Shown here: positions 26,285 through 34,914 of the stretch, one piece after another
Numbering within the stretch: the stretch's first letter is position 1
Layout: each line of letters begins with the position of its first letter
Source of the DNA: Foetidibacter luteolus
GTDB lineage: Bacteria; Bacteroidota; Bacteroidia; Chitinophagales; Chitinophagaceae
Reading direction: 5' to 3'
Assembly (NCBI RefSeq): GCF_009650435.1
Contig: NZ_VVIP01000035.1
Coordinates: 329,117 to 393,116 of the forward strand
Length of the DNA: 64,000 nucleotides
Made by a program: the position numbers and the translations under genes
Notes under the pieces: generated by a model
What the model saw: only the letters and a program-made list of their open reading frames with translations
What the model was told of the DNA's origin: nothing
Databases searched by the model: none

Positions 26285-27430
26285 TTAATCCTTTTTAGCT
26301 GCCGCGGCCTTTTCGGGCGTGAAAATAGAAACAACCTTTACCTCACCTTCATAAGGCAAAGCAGGAATTTCTTCATCAATTACACGCAGCTCCGGTTTGT
26401 CGAATATAAAAGTCTTGATGAGGTAAACAGTAGTGAAAAATAGAAAGCAAAGCGAGAGTATAATACCCGTAGTGCCAAAATAACGCTGGGCAAAAAATGC
26501 CAGTATGCCCGATGTGATAGTCATGGCCGCTAACGTAAGGGTTATCCTTTTATGAGAATATCCTTTGTGGAGCAATAAGTGATGAAAGTGGTTTTTATCA
26601 GGCACAAAAGGCGATTGGCCTTTCGAAACCCTCAAAATAAACACCCGTAAAGCATCCATCAACGGTATAAGAATAATGCTGAAGCCGATAGCAGGGGTGG
26701 CATTTACAGGAAAACTCTTTACAGAGGCTCCCGTTTGAATGAAATGAATAACCATAATGGAACTTACAAGTCCAATAAGCAAAGAGCCACAATCTCCCAT
26801 AAAAATTTTTGCCGGCGGAAAGTTGTATACCAAAAATCCCAACAGGCAGCCTGCCATGCAAAAACCCAGGATGGCGTAAGCATAATCCTGGTTAAATAAA
26901 AAGAAGAATGCAAGCAGTGCCGAACTTATAATTCCCAAAGAAGCGGCCAGCCCGTCAATACCATCCACTAAATTAAACGCGTTGATAATGGTGAATATGG
27001 TTAGTATGGTAAACCCCTTGGCAACCAGGGGGTGCATATCATCTACGCCGATAAACCCATGAAGGCTGGTAATTACCAGCCCGGCTTTCATTACCAGCAA
27101 TACCGCTATAAATAGCTGGATGATCATTTTTTTCCAGGCAGCCAGGATAATAATATCATCCACTACACCTAATGTAAAAATGATAAAGAAACTGGCAATG
27201 TAGTATTGAAAAGCCATCAGGCCATCACCAAAGTTTAAACTTAATAATAAACTTAAAACTAACCCGGCGAAAATGGGAATTCCGCCTAACCGTGGAGTGG
27301 GATTTATGTGTGCCTTGCGTTCGTCAAACGTATCGTATAGTTTTTTTACCTGTGCAATTCTAATAATTACTGGCATTAGAAAAAAAGTAACTGCAAAGGC
27401 AAAAAGTGCTTCTAAGGCAAAATAGGTCAT
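26285..27430 (-). CDS. WecA/TagO/MraY-family sugar-1-phosphate transferase
   Basis: 381 residues with about 10-11 membrane segments. The hallmark motifs are present: GVVDDIIILAAWKK (Asp pair), NAFNLVDGIDGLAA, IFMGDCGSLLIG and the cytoplasmic basic loop VPDKNHFHHLLLHKGYSHKR. Enzymes of this group move N-acetylglucosamine-1-phosphate (or similar) from UDP-sugar to undecaprenyl phosphate to start O-antigen or exopolysaccharide chains. The HxHH loop favours WecA/TagO over MraY. No polysaccharide genes flank it, so it is a housekeeping initiating transferase placed alone. Confidence 0.88.
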   Translation of the reverse strand: MTYFALEALFAFAVTFFLMPVIIRIAQVKKLYDTFDERKAHINPTPRLGGIPIFAGLVLSLLLSLNFGDGLMAFQYYIASFFIIFTLGVVDDIIILAAWKKMIIQLFIAVLLVMKAGLVITSLHGFIGVDDMHPLVAKGFTILTIFTIINAFNLVDGIDGLAASLGIISSALLAFFFLFNQDYAYAILGFCMAGCLLGFLVYNFPPAKIFMGDCGSLLIGLVSSIMVIHFIQTGASVKSFPVNATPAIGFSIILIPLMDALRVFILRVSKGQSPFVPDKNHFHHLLLHKGYSHKRITLTLAAMTITSGILAFFAQRYFGTTGIILSLCFLFFTTVYLIKTFIFDKPELRVIDEEIPALPYEGEVKVVSIFTPEKAAAAKKD

Positions 27431-27484
27431 TCTCTTAATTTTAGTCTTAACAGGGGTATATGGGATTTTTTATGCCATCGGCGG

Positions 27485-27492
27485 CAAAACTA
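27485..27492 (-). promoter_or_regulatory. Possible -7 promoter box of the WecA-like gene
   Basis: On the minus strand this reads TAGTTTTG, matching TAnnTTTG, about 55 bases before the ATG. About 18 bases farther upstream is TTTAG, a weak -33 box. Apart from this, the 377-base gap 27431-27807 is A/T-rich with nothing else I can name. Confidence 0.4.
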
Positions 27493-27807
27493 AGCTAATA
27501 TTCTTAAAACCTAAAGGTCGTCAAACGCTCTCCGCTTCTTATTTATTGCCGCCGTGTAAATAACAGCACAAATCGTGCGAATATTTAAACAATACGTGCA
27601 AATAACAATCCAGTATGCCTGAATGATAAAAAATAAATCAAGACTGCAAAACATTAGCCAACGTTGCTTAAATCAGAAAATAAACTTCACGAAAATACTA
27701 ATGAGCATTTGTTTGTAATAGGTAGCAATATAACCTTATTACATTTTTGCAAACTGGTAATTGATACGTGTTTTCCCTTAGATTTGTGCTCCTAAAATTA
27801 ACTACTG

Positions 27808-28650
27808 ATGGCAGAAGTTGCAGAACTAAAGGATATAGCCTCTCAAATACGAAGAGACATCGTAAGAATGGTACACGCGGTACAAAGCGGCCACCCCGGT
27901 GGCTCTCTGGGCTGTACAGATTTTTTTACCGCACTTTACTTTAATGTAATGCAGCACAATCCTGCTTTTAACATGGACGGTGTTGGTGAAGATATTTTCT
28001 TCCTTTCCAATGGCCATATTTCCCCGGTGTTTTACTCAACACTTGCCCGCAGCGGTTATTTTGATGTAAAAGAACTTTCTACTTTCAGAAAAATAGATTC
28101 ACGCCTGCAGGGCCACCCTACTACTCACGAGCATCTGCCCGGCATCCGTGTTGCCAGTGGTTCACTGGGCCAGGGTATGAGTGTAGCCATTGGCGCCGCA
28201 CTTGCCAAAAAGTTTAATAATGACAGTCACCTGGTTTATTCCCTGCATGGCGATGGTGAACTGGATGAAGGCCAGAATTGGGAAGCCATCATGTTTGCCG
28301 GCCACCACAAAGTTGATAACCTGGTAGCCACTGTTGACTGGAATGGCCAGCAGATTGACGGCCCCACTTCCAAAGTAATGGACCTGGGCGACCTGAGGGT
28401 GAAATTTGAAGCCTTCAAATGGTTAACGCTTGAAATGGATGGCAACGATATGGATGATGTTATTGCTACTATGGCAAAAGCAAAAGGTTTAACCGGACAG
28501 GGCAAACCCGTTTGCATTCTGATGAAAACAGCCATGGGCAAAGGTGTTGATTTTATGGAGGGCTCTCACGAATGGCACGGCATTGCGCCAAATAACGACC
28601 AATTGGCCAAGGCACTTGCACAGTTGCCTGAAACTTTGGGCGACTACTAA
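27808..28650 (+). CDS. Transketolase N-terminal (thiamine diphosphate-binding) subunit
   Basis: 280 residues, the length of a split transketolase N half. Motifs are SGHPGGSLGCTDFFTALYF, GSLGQGMSVAIGAA and the thiamine diphosphate/metal motif HGDGELDEGQNWEA followed by VDWNGQQIDG. The C-terminal (pyrimidine-binding) subunit is needed for activity and in many bacteria lies directly downstream. Here a strong terminator follows at once and murA comes next, so the partner must be encoded elsewhere. Together they move two-carbon units in the pentose phosphate pathway. Confidence 0.9.
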   Translation: MAEVAELKDIASQIRRDIVRMVHAVQSGHPGGSLGCTDFFTALYFNVMQHNPAFNMDGVGEDIFFLSNGHISPVFYSTLARSGYFDVKELSTFRKIDSRLQGHPTTHEHLPGIRVASGSLGQGMSVAIGAALAKKFNNDSHLVYSLHGDGELDEGQNWEAIMFAGHHKVDNLVATVDWNGQQIDGPTSKVMDLGDLRVKFEAFKWLTLEMDGNDMDDVIATMAKAKGLTGQGKPVCILMKTAMGKGVDFMEGSHEWHGIAPNNDQLAKALAQLPETLGDY

Positions 28651-28680
28651 AAACAAGACTGATTGATTGCAGCTATAAAC

Positions 28681-28711
28681 AAAAAGCCGTCTTTAAACAG
28701 GCGGCTTTTTT
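28681..28711 (+). terminator. Terminator after the transketolase subunit gene
   Basis: An 11-bp stem (28681-28691 with 28700-28710, one G-T pair) and an 8-base loop are followed by a T run. It ends transcription before murA. Confidence 0.9.
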
Positions 28712-28793
28712 GTGCGCCGGTATTGCTGCTGTTATATATTGCCGGTAAACTATATTTTCGCAGGTACCAATTCTCAACTTTCAACAAAAGTCT

Positions 28794-30098
28794 ATGTCTT
28801 CATTCGAAGTTAGGGGCGGCAAAAAACTGCGTGGCGAAATTGTTCCGCAGGGCGCCAAAAACGAAGCTTTGCAAATCATATCCGCCGTATTGCTTACGCC
28901 TGAAAAGGTTACCATTACCAATATCCCCGATATTCTTGATGTAAACCTGCTGATAGAACTTTTGATAGAACTTGGCGTTAAAGTAGAACGCCCCCAACGG
29001 GATACCTGCATTTTCCAGGCAGATAATGTTGATGTAGATTACCTGGGTTCTGAAGCCTTCCGCAAAAAAAGCGGCCGGCTGCGTGGCAGTGTAATGATTG
29101 CCGGCCCCATGCTGTCCCGTTTTAAAAAAGCATACATACCCAAGCCCGGTGGCGACAAAATTGGCCGCCGCAGGCTGGACACCCATATCATCGGTTTTCA
29201 AAAACTGGGCGCCCGTTTTGAATACAATGATGAACTCAATTTCTTCCAGTTGGTAGCGCCCAACCTTACCGGTACATACATGCTGCTTGACGAGCCTTCG
29301 GTTACCGGCACAGCCAATATTGTAATGGCCGCCGTAATGGCCAAAGGTGTAACCACCGTTTACAATGCTGCCTGCGAACCTTACCTGCAGCAGTTATGCA
29401 AAATGCTTAACCGCATGGGCGCTAAAATAAGTGGCCTTGGCAGCAACCTGCTTACTATTGAAGGGGTGGATTATTTAGGGGGCACAGAACACCGCATGTT
29501 GCCGGATATGATTGAGGTGGGCAGCTTCATAGGCATGGCAGCCATGACGCAAAGCGAAATAACAATTAAGAACGCAGGTCTTGAACACCTCGGTGTAATA
29601 CCCGAAAAATTTCAACAACTGGGCATTCAAATGGAGTTTCGCGGAGACGACATTTACATCCCTTCCCAGGATAGTTATGAAATAAGCACCTACCTCGATG
29701 GCGGCATCCTTACCGTGTACGATCATCCCTGGCCAGGGTTTACGCCAGACCTGTTAAGTATAGTGTTAGTAGTGGCAACTCAGGCCATAGGCAGTGTGCT
29801 GGTACACCAGAAAATGTTCGAAAGCCGCCTTTTCTTTGTAGATAAACTTATTGATATGGGTGCCCAAATCATCCTGTGCGATCCCCACCGCGCCACGGTC
29901 ATCGGCCTTGGCCGCAAACAGGCGCTGCGGGGCATTGCCATGAGCAGCCCCGACATACGTGCCGGCCAGGCGCTCTTAATAGCCGCCCTTAGCGCCGAAG
30001 GCAAAAGCACTATCCAGAACATAGAGCAAATAGACCGTGGTTACCAATACATTGACGAACGGTTAAGAAGGCTCGGCGCCGATATCAAGCGGGTGTAG
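28794..30098 (+). CDS. murA: UDP-N-acetylglucosamine 1-carboxyvinyltransferase, Cys-to-Asp variant
   Basis: 434 residues with the EPSP-synthase fold. It transfers enolpyruvate to UDP-GlcNAc in the first committed step of peptidoglycan synthesis, in the cytoplasm. The N-terminal KNEALQ motif and the loop around GRLRGSVMIAGPMLSR are typical. The loop that carries the catalytic Cys115 in E. coli (PGGCxIG) reads PGGDKIGRRRLD here, so residue 121 is Asp. This is the natural variant also found in mycobacteria and chlamydiae. It stays active but is not alkylated by fosfomycin. The gene has its own start region after a strong terminator and no cell-wall neighbours. Confidence 0.95.
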   Translation: MSSFEVRGGKKLRGEIVPQGAKNEALQIISAVLLTPEKVTITNIPDILDVNLLIELLIELGVKVERPQRDTCIFQADNVDVDYLGSEAFRKKSGRLRGSVMIAGPMLSRFKKAYIPKPGGDKIGRRRLDTHIIGFQKLGARFEYNDELNFFQLVAPNLTGTYMLLDEPSVTGTANIVMAAVMAKGVTTVYNAACEPYLQQLCKMLNRMGAKISGLGSNLLTIEGVDYLGGTEHRMLPDMIEVGSFIGMAAMTQSEITIKNAGLEHLGVIPEKFQQLGIQMEFRGDDIYIPSQDSYEISTYLDGGILTVYDHPWPGFTPDLLSIVLVVATQAIGSVLVHQKMFESRLFFVDKLIDMGAQIILCDPHRATVIGLGRKQALRGIAMSSPDIRAGQALLIAALSAEGKSTIQNIEQIDRGYQYIDERLRRLGADIKRV

Positions 30099-30115
30099 GC
30101 TTTTTGTAATTTTTG

Positions 30116-30210
30116 GTGACAGGGGTCCGGCTCCTCAATGAAGCATCGTTGCGTCGCACTACGTTCATCGCCAGGTATTTCATGGCATCTTTTCAGCCCC
30201 GGGTAGATGA
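30116..30210 (+). repeat. Dispersed repeat family B, copy 4
   Basis: GACAGGGGTCCGGCTCCTCA, CATCGTTGCGTCGCACTACG and CTTTTCAGCCCCGGGTAGAT. It fills the gap between the convergent murA and LAS-peptidase genes. Confidence 0.8.
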
Positions 30211-30216
30211 TGCCCG

Positions 30217-31038
30217 TTAATTTAACTGCACATGAAAATGGTCATCATGCCTTACAGCCTGGCAACCATGATATCTTATTTTGTAACTGGTTAGTTTCAT
30301 CCGCTGTTTAAGGTGTGGCTCAAGAAACACTTTTTCCACCGGCGGCTCTTTAGCAAATAAATTAATCAAAGCTGCTGTTCTTTTCTCATCTAATAAAAAC
30401 CCATGCTTTCTTACAGCCAGGCTTTTTAAGAAACTGTATTGCCAGTAGCCACGGTCTGCGCATTCCCCAGGCATATCCGTTTCCCCGGCTTTCGGCATTT
30501 CCGTGGCACCATAACCCCAAAAAGTAGCTGCGTCATCAAGCGGTTTACCTTTCAGGTTAACATAGCAAAAGGCAAGGTCAAGCTTTTTGCCGTTGTTATG
30601 GCTAAGATGAGGTAATAAAGGAAAGCCATCACAAAACGGAAAGCCGGCATCCAGGTAGTTAACTTTACTACCTGGAGATAACATATTCATTTTATCTGCT
30701 ACATCCATCACTGCTGTTTTTAATTCCGGTTGTACATAATGCCGGTTTAGCAAACAGGTAAAAACAGTAAGTGGCCCCAGGTTATGTTTTCTAAATATTG
30801 GTAGTGGAACCCGCCCAAATTGTTTGGCTATGGGGGGCACAAGAAAAAAGGTGGCCACCCCATACAAAACCAGGAAAACAGAAAACTTAGCTAACCTTCG
30901 TAAATATGGCCTTTGGGTTAAAGTTGCAATACTGTGTCCAAATAGTAAGGTTACCAAAAAAACAATACCGCCAATTTGTGTAATAACAGTCAAAAATGCA
31001 AACAATAGAAAGCGGTACAGGATTTTTTTTATGCTCAT
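30217..31038 (-). CDS. Membrane-anchored LAS-type metallopeptidase (MepA-like)
   Basis: 273 residues. Two N-terminal hydrophobic segments (about 8-35 and 48-70) place the rest in the periplasm. The soluble part shows the zinc pattern of LAS peptidases (families M15/M74): HLSHNNGKKLDLAF (HxxGxxxD-like) and the C-terminal RHDDHFHVQLN (HxxHFHV). M15/M74 enzymes cut peptide bonds in peptidoglycan cross-links. The sequence between the motifs is divergent with several extra Cys residues, so it may be easy to miss in searches. It ends the gap shared with murA and is followed on the same strand, upstream, by no related gene. Confidence 0.65.
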   Translation of the reverse strand: MSIKKILYRFLLFAFLTVITQIGGIVFLVTLLFGHSIATLTQRPYLRRLAKFSVFLVLYGVATFFLVPPIAKQFGRVPLPIFRKHNLGPLTVFTCLLNRHYVQPELKTAVMDVADKMNMLSPGSKVNYLDAGFPFCDGFPLLPHLSHNNGKKLDLAFCYVNLKGKPLDDAATFWGYGATEMPKAGETDMPGECADRGYWQYSFLKSLAVRKHGFLLDEKRTAALINLFAKEPPVEKVFLEPHLKQRMKLTSYKIRYHGCQAVRHDDHFHVQLN

Positions 31039-31059
31039 TGGCCAGGTTTAGGCAGTTAT

Positions 31060-31452
31060 TTAACTAACAACATCTATAAAACGCCATATTGCTTCAGGTG
31101 TAAACGGTTTTTGAAGATAAGTATACACCTCGTTGCCAGGTACCAACCGGTAAAAATCATTTTTATCCTCAGTGGAAATAATAATAAGCTGTAATGGCTG
31201 CTGCCTGCTTTTCTTCAATTCATTAATTTCTTCAATCAGCTCAAAACCATCCATAGCAGGCATATGCAAATCGCATACAACCAGGTTAATGCCAAAGTCT
31301 TCTTTTAGTATGCACAGCGCTGTGTGGCCGTTAGAAGCACTAAAAGCTTCTACGCCGCAATGACGAAAATATTTTTCCAGCACCATTCTTTGTATAGGCT
31401 CATCCTCTATTATCAATGCCACCACCGGCACATTACCCGTAAGGTTTTGCAT
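31060..31452 (-). CDS. Stand-alone response regulator receiver domain
   Basis: 130 residues, a single receiver domain with no output domain. The phosphoacceptor Asp lies in LVVCDLHMPAMDGFEL, an acidic pair near the N terminus is in LIIEDEPIQ, and the conserved Thr/Ser and Lys are in IISTEDK and LQKPFTPE. It would relay phosphate or bind a partner protein like CheY. No histidine kinase is adjacent. The LAS-peptidase gene begins 21 bases after its stop on the same strand, so the two may be cotranscribed. Confidence 0.85.
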   Translation of the reverse strand: MQNLTGNVPVVALIIEDEPIQRMVLEKYFRHCGVEAFSASNGHTALCILKEDFGINLVVCDLHMPAMDGFELIEEINELKKSRQQPLQLIIISTEDKNDFYRLVPGNEVYTYLQKPFTPEAIWRFIDVVS

Positions 31453-31796
31453 AGTAAGCAGGTAGTTTTACAACAGAAAAATTATGCTGCTTTCAGGCAG
31501 GTTTACGAGCAGCTATCCTTCAAATTTATTCCAAATGGCCGTCAATAAAACTGTAAAAGTTATTAATGGTTAAATAAAGAACAAGCAGGCAGAACGTATA
31601 GTTATATAAAAATTATACTACTTCTTGTAACTATATCATTTTACTGTAATTTCACGGCTCAATTTTCGCATCAGGCTACTGGTGCAAAAACAGTAAAATC
31701 CCGGTTTAAAAGGGGACAGGCTGCCGCAAAAAAACTGGCTTATACAAGCAGCTTGCCACCATAAAATAATTTATCATCTTAACCAGATATTGATTT

Positions 31797-33506
31797 ATGG
31801 CTGAAGTGATTTTAATGCCCCGACTGAGCGACACCATGACCGAAGGAGTTATTGCGGCCTGGCATAAAAAGGTTGGCGACCCTGTAAAAAAGGGTGATCT
31901 GCTGGCCGAAATAGAAACTGACAAAGCTACAATGGAACTGGAAAGCTACCAGGAGGGCACCCTGCTTCACCTGGGGGCAGATAATGGTGGCAAACTACAG
32001 GTAAACGACCTGCTGGCCATTATTGGCAAGCAGGGAGAAGATATCAGCAGCCTGTTATCAAAGCACGGCGGCGCCAATGGCAAAACCGAAGCACCCAAAG
32101 AAGAAAAGCCTGCCGAAGAAAAACCAGCCAAAGAAACACCCAAAGCTGAAGCGGCTGCCCCGGCCAAAGAAGAAGCAGCACCAAAAGCCGATGTTTCCAA
32201 AATGGATGAAGTGGTTTTAATGCCACGCCTTAGCGATACCATGACAGAGGGTGTAATTGCCGCCTGGAACAAAAACGTTGGCGATAGCGTTAAAAAGGGA
32301 GAGATACTGGCCGAAATAGAAACCGACAAGGCCACGATGGAACTGGAAAGCTACAAGGAAGGCACACTATTGTACCAGGGCGCCAAGGCCGGCGAAAAAA
32401 TACAGGTAAACGATTTACTGTGCATAATAGGCAAAGAGGGGCTTGACGTTGATGGAATTGTAAAAGCTGTAAAAGGCGGTGGCAGCGCACCCGTTGCAAA
32501 AGACAAACAAGACCTTCAAAAAGGCGATGGCGACGTAGCGCCGGCGGCAGCCAGTGCGGTACCCGCGGCAGCACCGGCAAAGCAGGAGGCAGAAACCGCT
32601 ACCGAACAGGTAGTAAATGAAGGCAGGATCATCGCATCTCCACTGGCTAAAAAACTGGCAGAAGAAAAAGGTGTTGACCTAAAATATGTAAAGGGCAGTG
32701 GTGATAATGGCAGGATTATAAAAAGCGATGTTGACAGTTACAAACCCGCCCCGGCGCCCGCCAAACAAGCGGATAGTAAAGAAGCAGCAGCTAAACCACA
32801 AGCCCCGGCTGCACCTGCAGGTGAAGTAAGCTTTGAAGAAGTGCCTGTTTCCCAAATGCGTAAAACCATTGCCCGCCGCTTAAGTGAAAGCCTGTTTACC
32901 GCGCCGCACTTCTATTTAACCATGAGCATAGACATGGATGCATGCGTGGCTGCCCGTGGAAAGCTCAACGAAGTAAGTAAAGTAAAAATCAGCTTTAATG
33001 ACTTAGTATTGAAAGCTGTGGCCGTAGCGCTTAAGCAACATCCTAAAGTAAACAGTAGCTGGCTTGGCGATAAAATACGCATTAACCACCACGTAAACAT
33101 AGGCGTTGCCGTTGCTGTGGATGAAGGTTTGCTTGTACCGGTTATACGCTTTGCAGATACTAAACCGCTGAGCAAAATAGCCGCAGAAGTAAAAGATTAC
33201 GCACAGAAAGCAAAAGATAAAAAACTGCAACCTTCAGATTGGGAAGGCAGCACATTTACCATATCCAACCTGGGCATGTTTGGTATTGAAGAATTTACCG
33301 CGATTATTAACCCGCCGGATGCATGTATACTGGCCGTGGGTGGTATTTCGCAGGAACCCGTGGTTAAAAATGGCCAGATTGTAGTTGGCAATGTAATGAA
33401 AGTAACACTTAGTTGCGACCACCGTGTAGTGGATGGCGCTACAGGTTCAGCGTTCCTTCAAACAGTGAAGAGCCTGCTGGAAGAACCACTAAGGATGATG
33501 ATTTAA
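31797..33506 (+). CDS. Pyruvate dehydrogenase complex E2 (dihydrolipoamide acetyltransferase), two lipoyl domains
   Basis: 569 residues. Two lipoyl domains (about 2-78 and 136-213) each carry the lipoylated Lys in ETDKATMELES (Lys43 and Lys178). Ala/Pro/Lys-rich linkers, an E1/E3-binding domain (about 280-318, SPLAKKLAEEKGVDL) and the catalytic acyltransferase domain follow, with SCDHRVVDGATG near the end. It passes the acetyl group to CoA to make acetyl-CoA. The lipoyl domains are nearly identical, pointing to recent duplication or gene conversion. E1 and E3 genes are not in the window. The start MAEVILMPRLSD is fixed by the domain. Confidence 0.94.
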   Translation: MAEVILMPRLSDTMTEGVIAAWHKKVGDPVKKGDLLAEIETDKATMELESYQEGTLLHLGADNGGKLQVNDLLAIIGKQGEDISSLLSKHGGANGKTEAPKEEKPAEEKPAKETPKAEAAAPAKEEAAPKADVSKMDEVVLMPRLSDTMTEGVIAAWNKNVGDSVKKGEILAEIETDKATMELESYKEGTLLYQGAKAGEKIQVNDLLCIIGKEGLDVDGIVKAVKGGGSAPVAKDKQDLQKGDGDVAPAAASAVPAAAPAKQEAETATEQVVNEGRIIASPLAKKLAEEKGVDLKYVKGSGDNGRIIKSDVDSYKPAPAPAKQADSKEAAAKPQAPAAPAGEVSFEEVPVSQMRKTIARRLSESLFTAPHFYLTMSIDMDACVAARGKLNEVSKVKISFNDLVLKAVAVALKQHPKVNSSWLGDKIRINHHVNIGVAVAVDEGLLVPVIRFADTKPLSKIAAEVKDYAQKAKDKKLQPSDWEGSTFTISNLGMFGIEEFTAIINPPDACILAVGGISQEPVVKNGQIVVGNVMKVTLSCDHRVVDGATGSAFLQTVKSLLEEPLRMMI

Positions 33507-33529
33507 CGGAGAAAGAATCTTTTAATAGA

Positions 33530-33555
33530 AGCCCTCAGGTAACTGGGGGCTTTTT
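33530..33555 (+). terminator. Terminator of the E2 gene
   Basis: A 9-bp stem (33530-33538 with 33543-33551, one G-T pair) with loop GTAA and a T run, 24 bases after the stop. Confidence 0.9.
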
Positions 33556-33689
33556 GTTGATATCGTTGCCGACTGAAGCTAAATATCGGGAACAAGTTTT
33601 TCCCCCAACACCTTATACCTCACCTCTTTGACTTGTTGGCTCAATGACTTAGTGACTTGCTCGGCTTAATATTCCCATTCTACCAGGGC

Positions 33690-33775
33690 CTGAAATGCTG
33701 CCCAATGAACAGAACGATGAACGTAGTGCGACGCAACCGGGCCGCCACAGGGAACCGGACGTCCGGCACCAAAAA
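33690..33775 (-). repeat. Dispersed repeat family B, copy 5
   Basis: Inverse orientation: GCCCAATGAACAGAACGATG, CGTAGTGCGACGCAAC and GGAACCGGACGTCCGGCACC. It lies between the convergent E2 and dusB genes. Confidence 0.8.
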
Positions 33776-33789
33776 AATGTGGGATAAGG

Positions 33790-34830
33790 TTAAACCGTGC
33801 ACTCTTCCAGTTGCGAAGAGGAGAAGCTTACCACCTGCCTTTCGGGCAAAAAGCCATCGTAACGGCTAACCACCTGCTCCAAAATGCCTTCAATTTCTTC
33901 CAGCGTTTTTAGCGTTACCAACTGGTTGCGGTATTCTTTTATGTGGGGAAAGCCTTTGAGGTAATTGGTGTAGTGGCGGCGCATTTCCAGTATACCCAGC
34001 ACAGGCCCCTTCCATTCTATGCTTTTTTGCAGATGCTTTTTAATAGCGGCCACACGTTGCTGAATAGTTGGCGGAGCGGCCAATTGACCGGTTTGTAAAT
34101 AGTGCTTTACCTCGCTGAATATCCAGGGATAACCGATGGCCGCACGGCCAATCATTATGCCGTCAACACCATAGCGGTTCTTATATTCCAGTGCTTTCTG
34201 CGGGCTGTCAATATCGCCGTTGCCAAAAATGGGTATCTGTATGCGGGGGTTATTTTTTACTTTGGCAATATGGCTCCAGTCGGCTTCGCCCTTGTACATC
34301 TGGGCACGGGTGCGGCCATGAATGCTGAGTGCTTTTATACCCACATCCTGCAGGCGCTGCGCCACTTCTTCTATGTTAATGCTGGTACTGTCCCAACCAA
34401 GGCGGGTTTTAACGGTAACCGGCTTGTCAGTTGAATTTACCACCGCTTTGGTTAAACGCACCATCAGGTCAATATCCTTCAGCACCCCTGCGCCTGCGCC
34501 TTTGCAAACCACCTTCTTTACCGGGCATCCAAAGTTTATGTCCACCAGGTCGGGGTCAACGGCAGCCACAATTTTAGCGCTCAACGCCATAGCTTCTTCG
34601 TCACCGCCAAATATTTGTATGCCTACCGGCCGTTCGTAGTCAAATATGTCCAGCTTTTGGCGGCTTTTAATGGCGTCGCGTATTAACCCTTCACTGGAGA
34701 TAAATTCCGTGTACATCAGGTCGGCGCCATTGTCTTTGCACACGGCACGAAAAGGCGGGTCGCTCACATCCTCCATGGGAGCGAGCAGCAGCGGAAACTC
34801 AGGAAGCGTTATGTTGCCTATTTTAACCAT
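33790..34830 (-). CDS. dusB: tRNA-dihydrouridine synthase DusB
   Basis: 346 residues. An FMN-binding TIM barrel begins at PLLLAPMEDVSDPPFR, followed by INFGCPVKKVVCKGAGAGVL (the region of the catalytic Cys), KTRLGWD and HGRTRAQMYKGEADW, and the FMN-phosphate motif GNGDIDSPQKA with GIMIGRAAIG. The enzyme reduces uridine to dihydrouridine in the D loop of tRNAs using NADPH. The C-terminal tail is slightly longer than usual. It is divergent from the CPBP protease gene at 34915, an arrangement common in Bacteroidota. Confidence 0.93.
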   Translation of the reverse strand: MVKIGNITLPEFPLLLAPMEDVSDPPFRAVCKDNGADLMYTEFISSEGLIRDAIKSRQKLDIFDYERPVGIQIFGGDEEAMALSAKIVAAVDPDLVDINFGCPVKKVVCKGAGAGVLKDIDLMVRLTKAVVNSTDKPVTVKTRLGWDSTSINIEEVAQRLQDVGIKALSIHGRTRAQMYKGEADWSHIAKVKNNPRIQIPIFGNGDIDSPQKALEYKNRYGVDGIMIGRAAIGYPWIFSEVKHYLQTGQLAAPPTIQQRVAAIKKHLQKSIEWKGPVLGILEMRRHYTNYLKGFPHIKEYRNQLVTLKTLEEIEGILEQVVSRYDGFLPERQVVSFSSSQLEECTV

Positions 34831-34914
34831 TTAAACAAAAACTTGCTCAATAAGCCAATAAAATGGCGGGTTATTACAAAAGAATCGCAAATTTACGGCT
34901 TATAATTTATTTAG

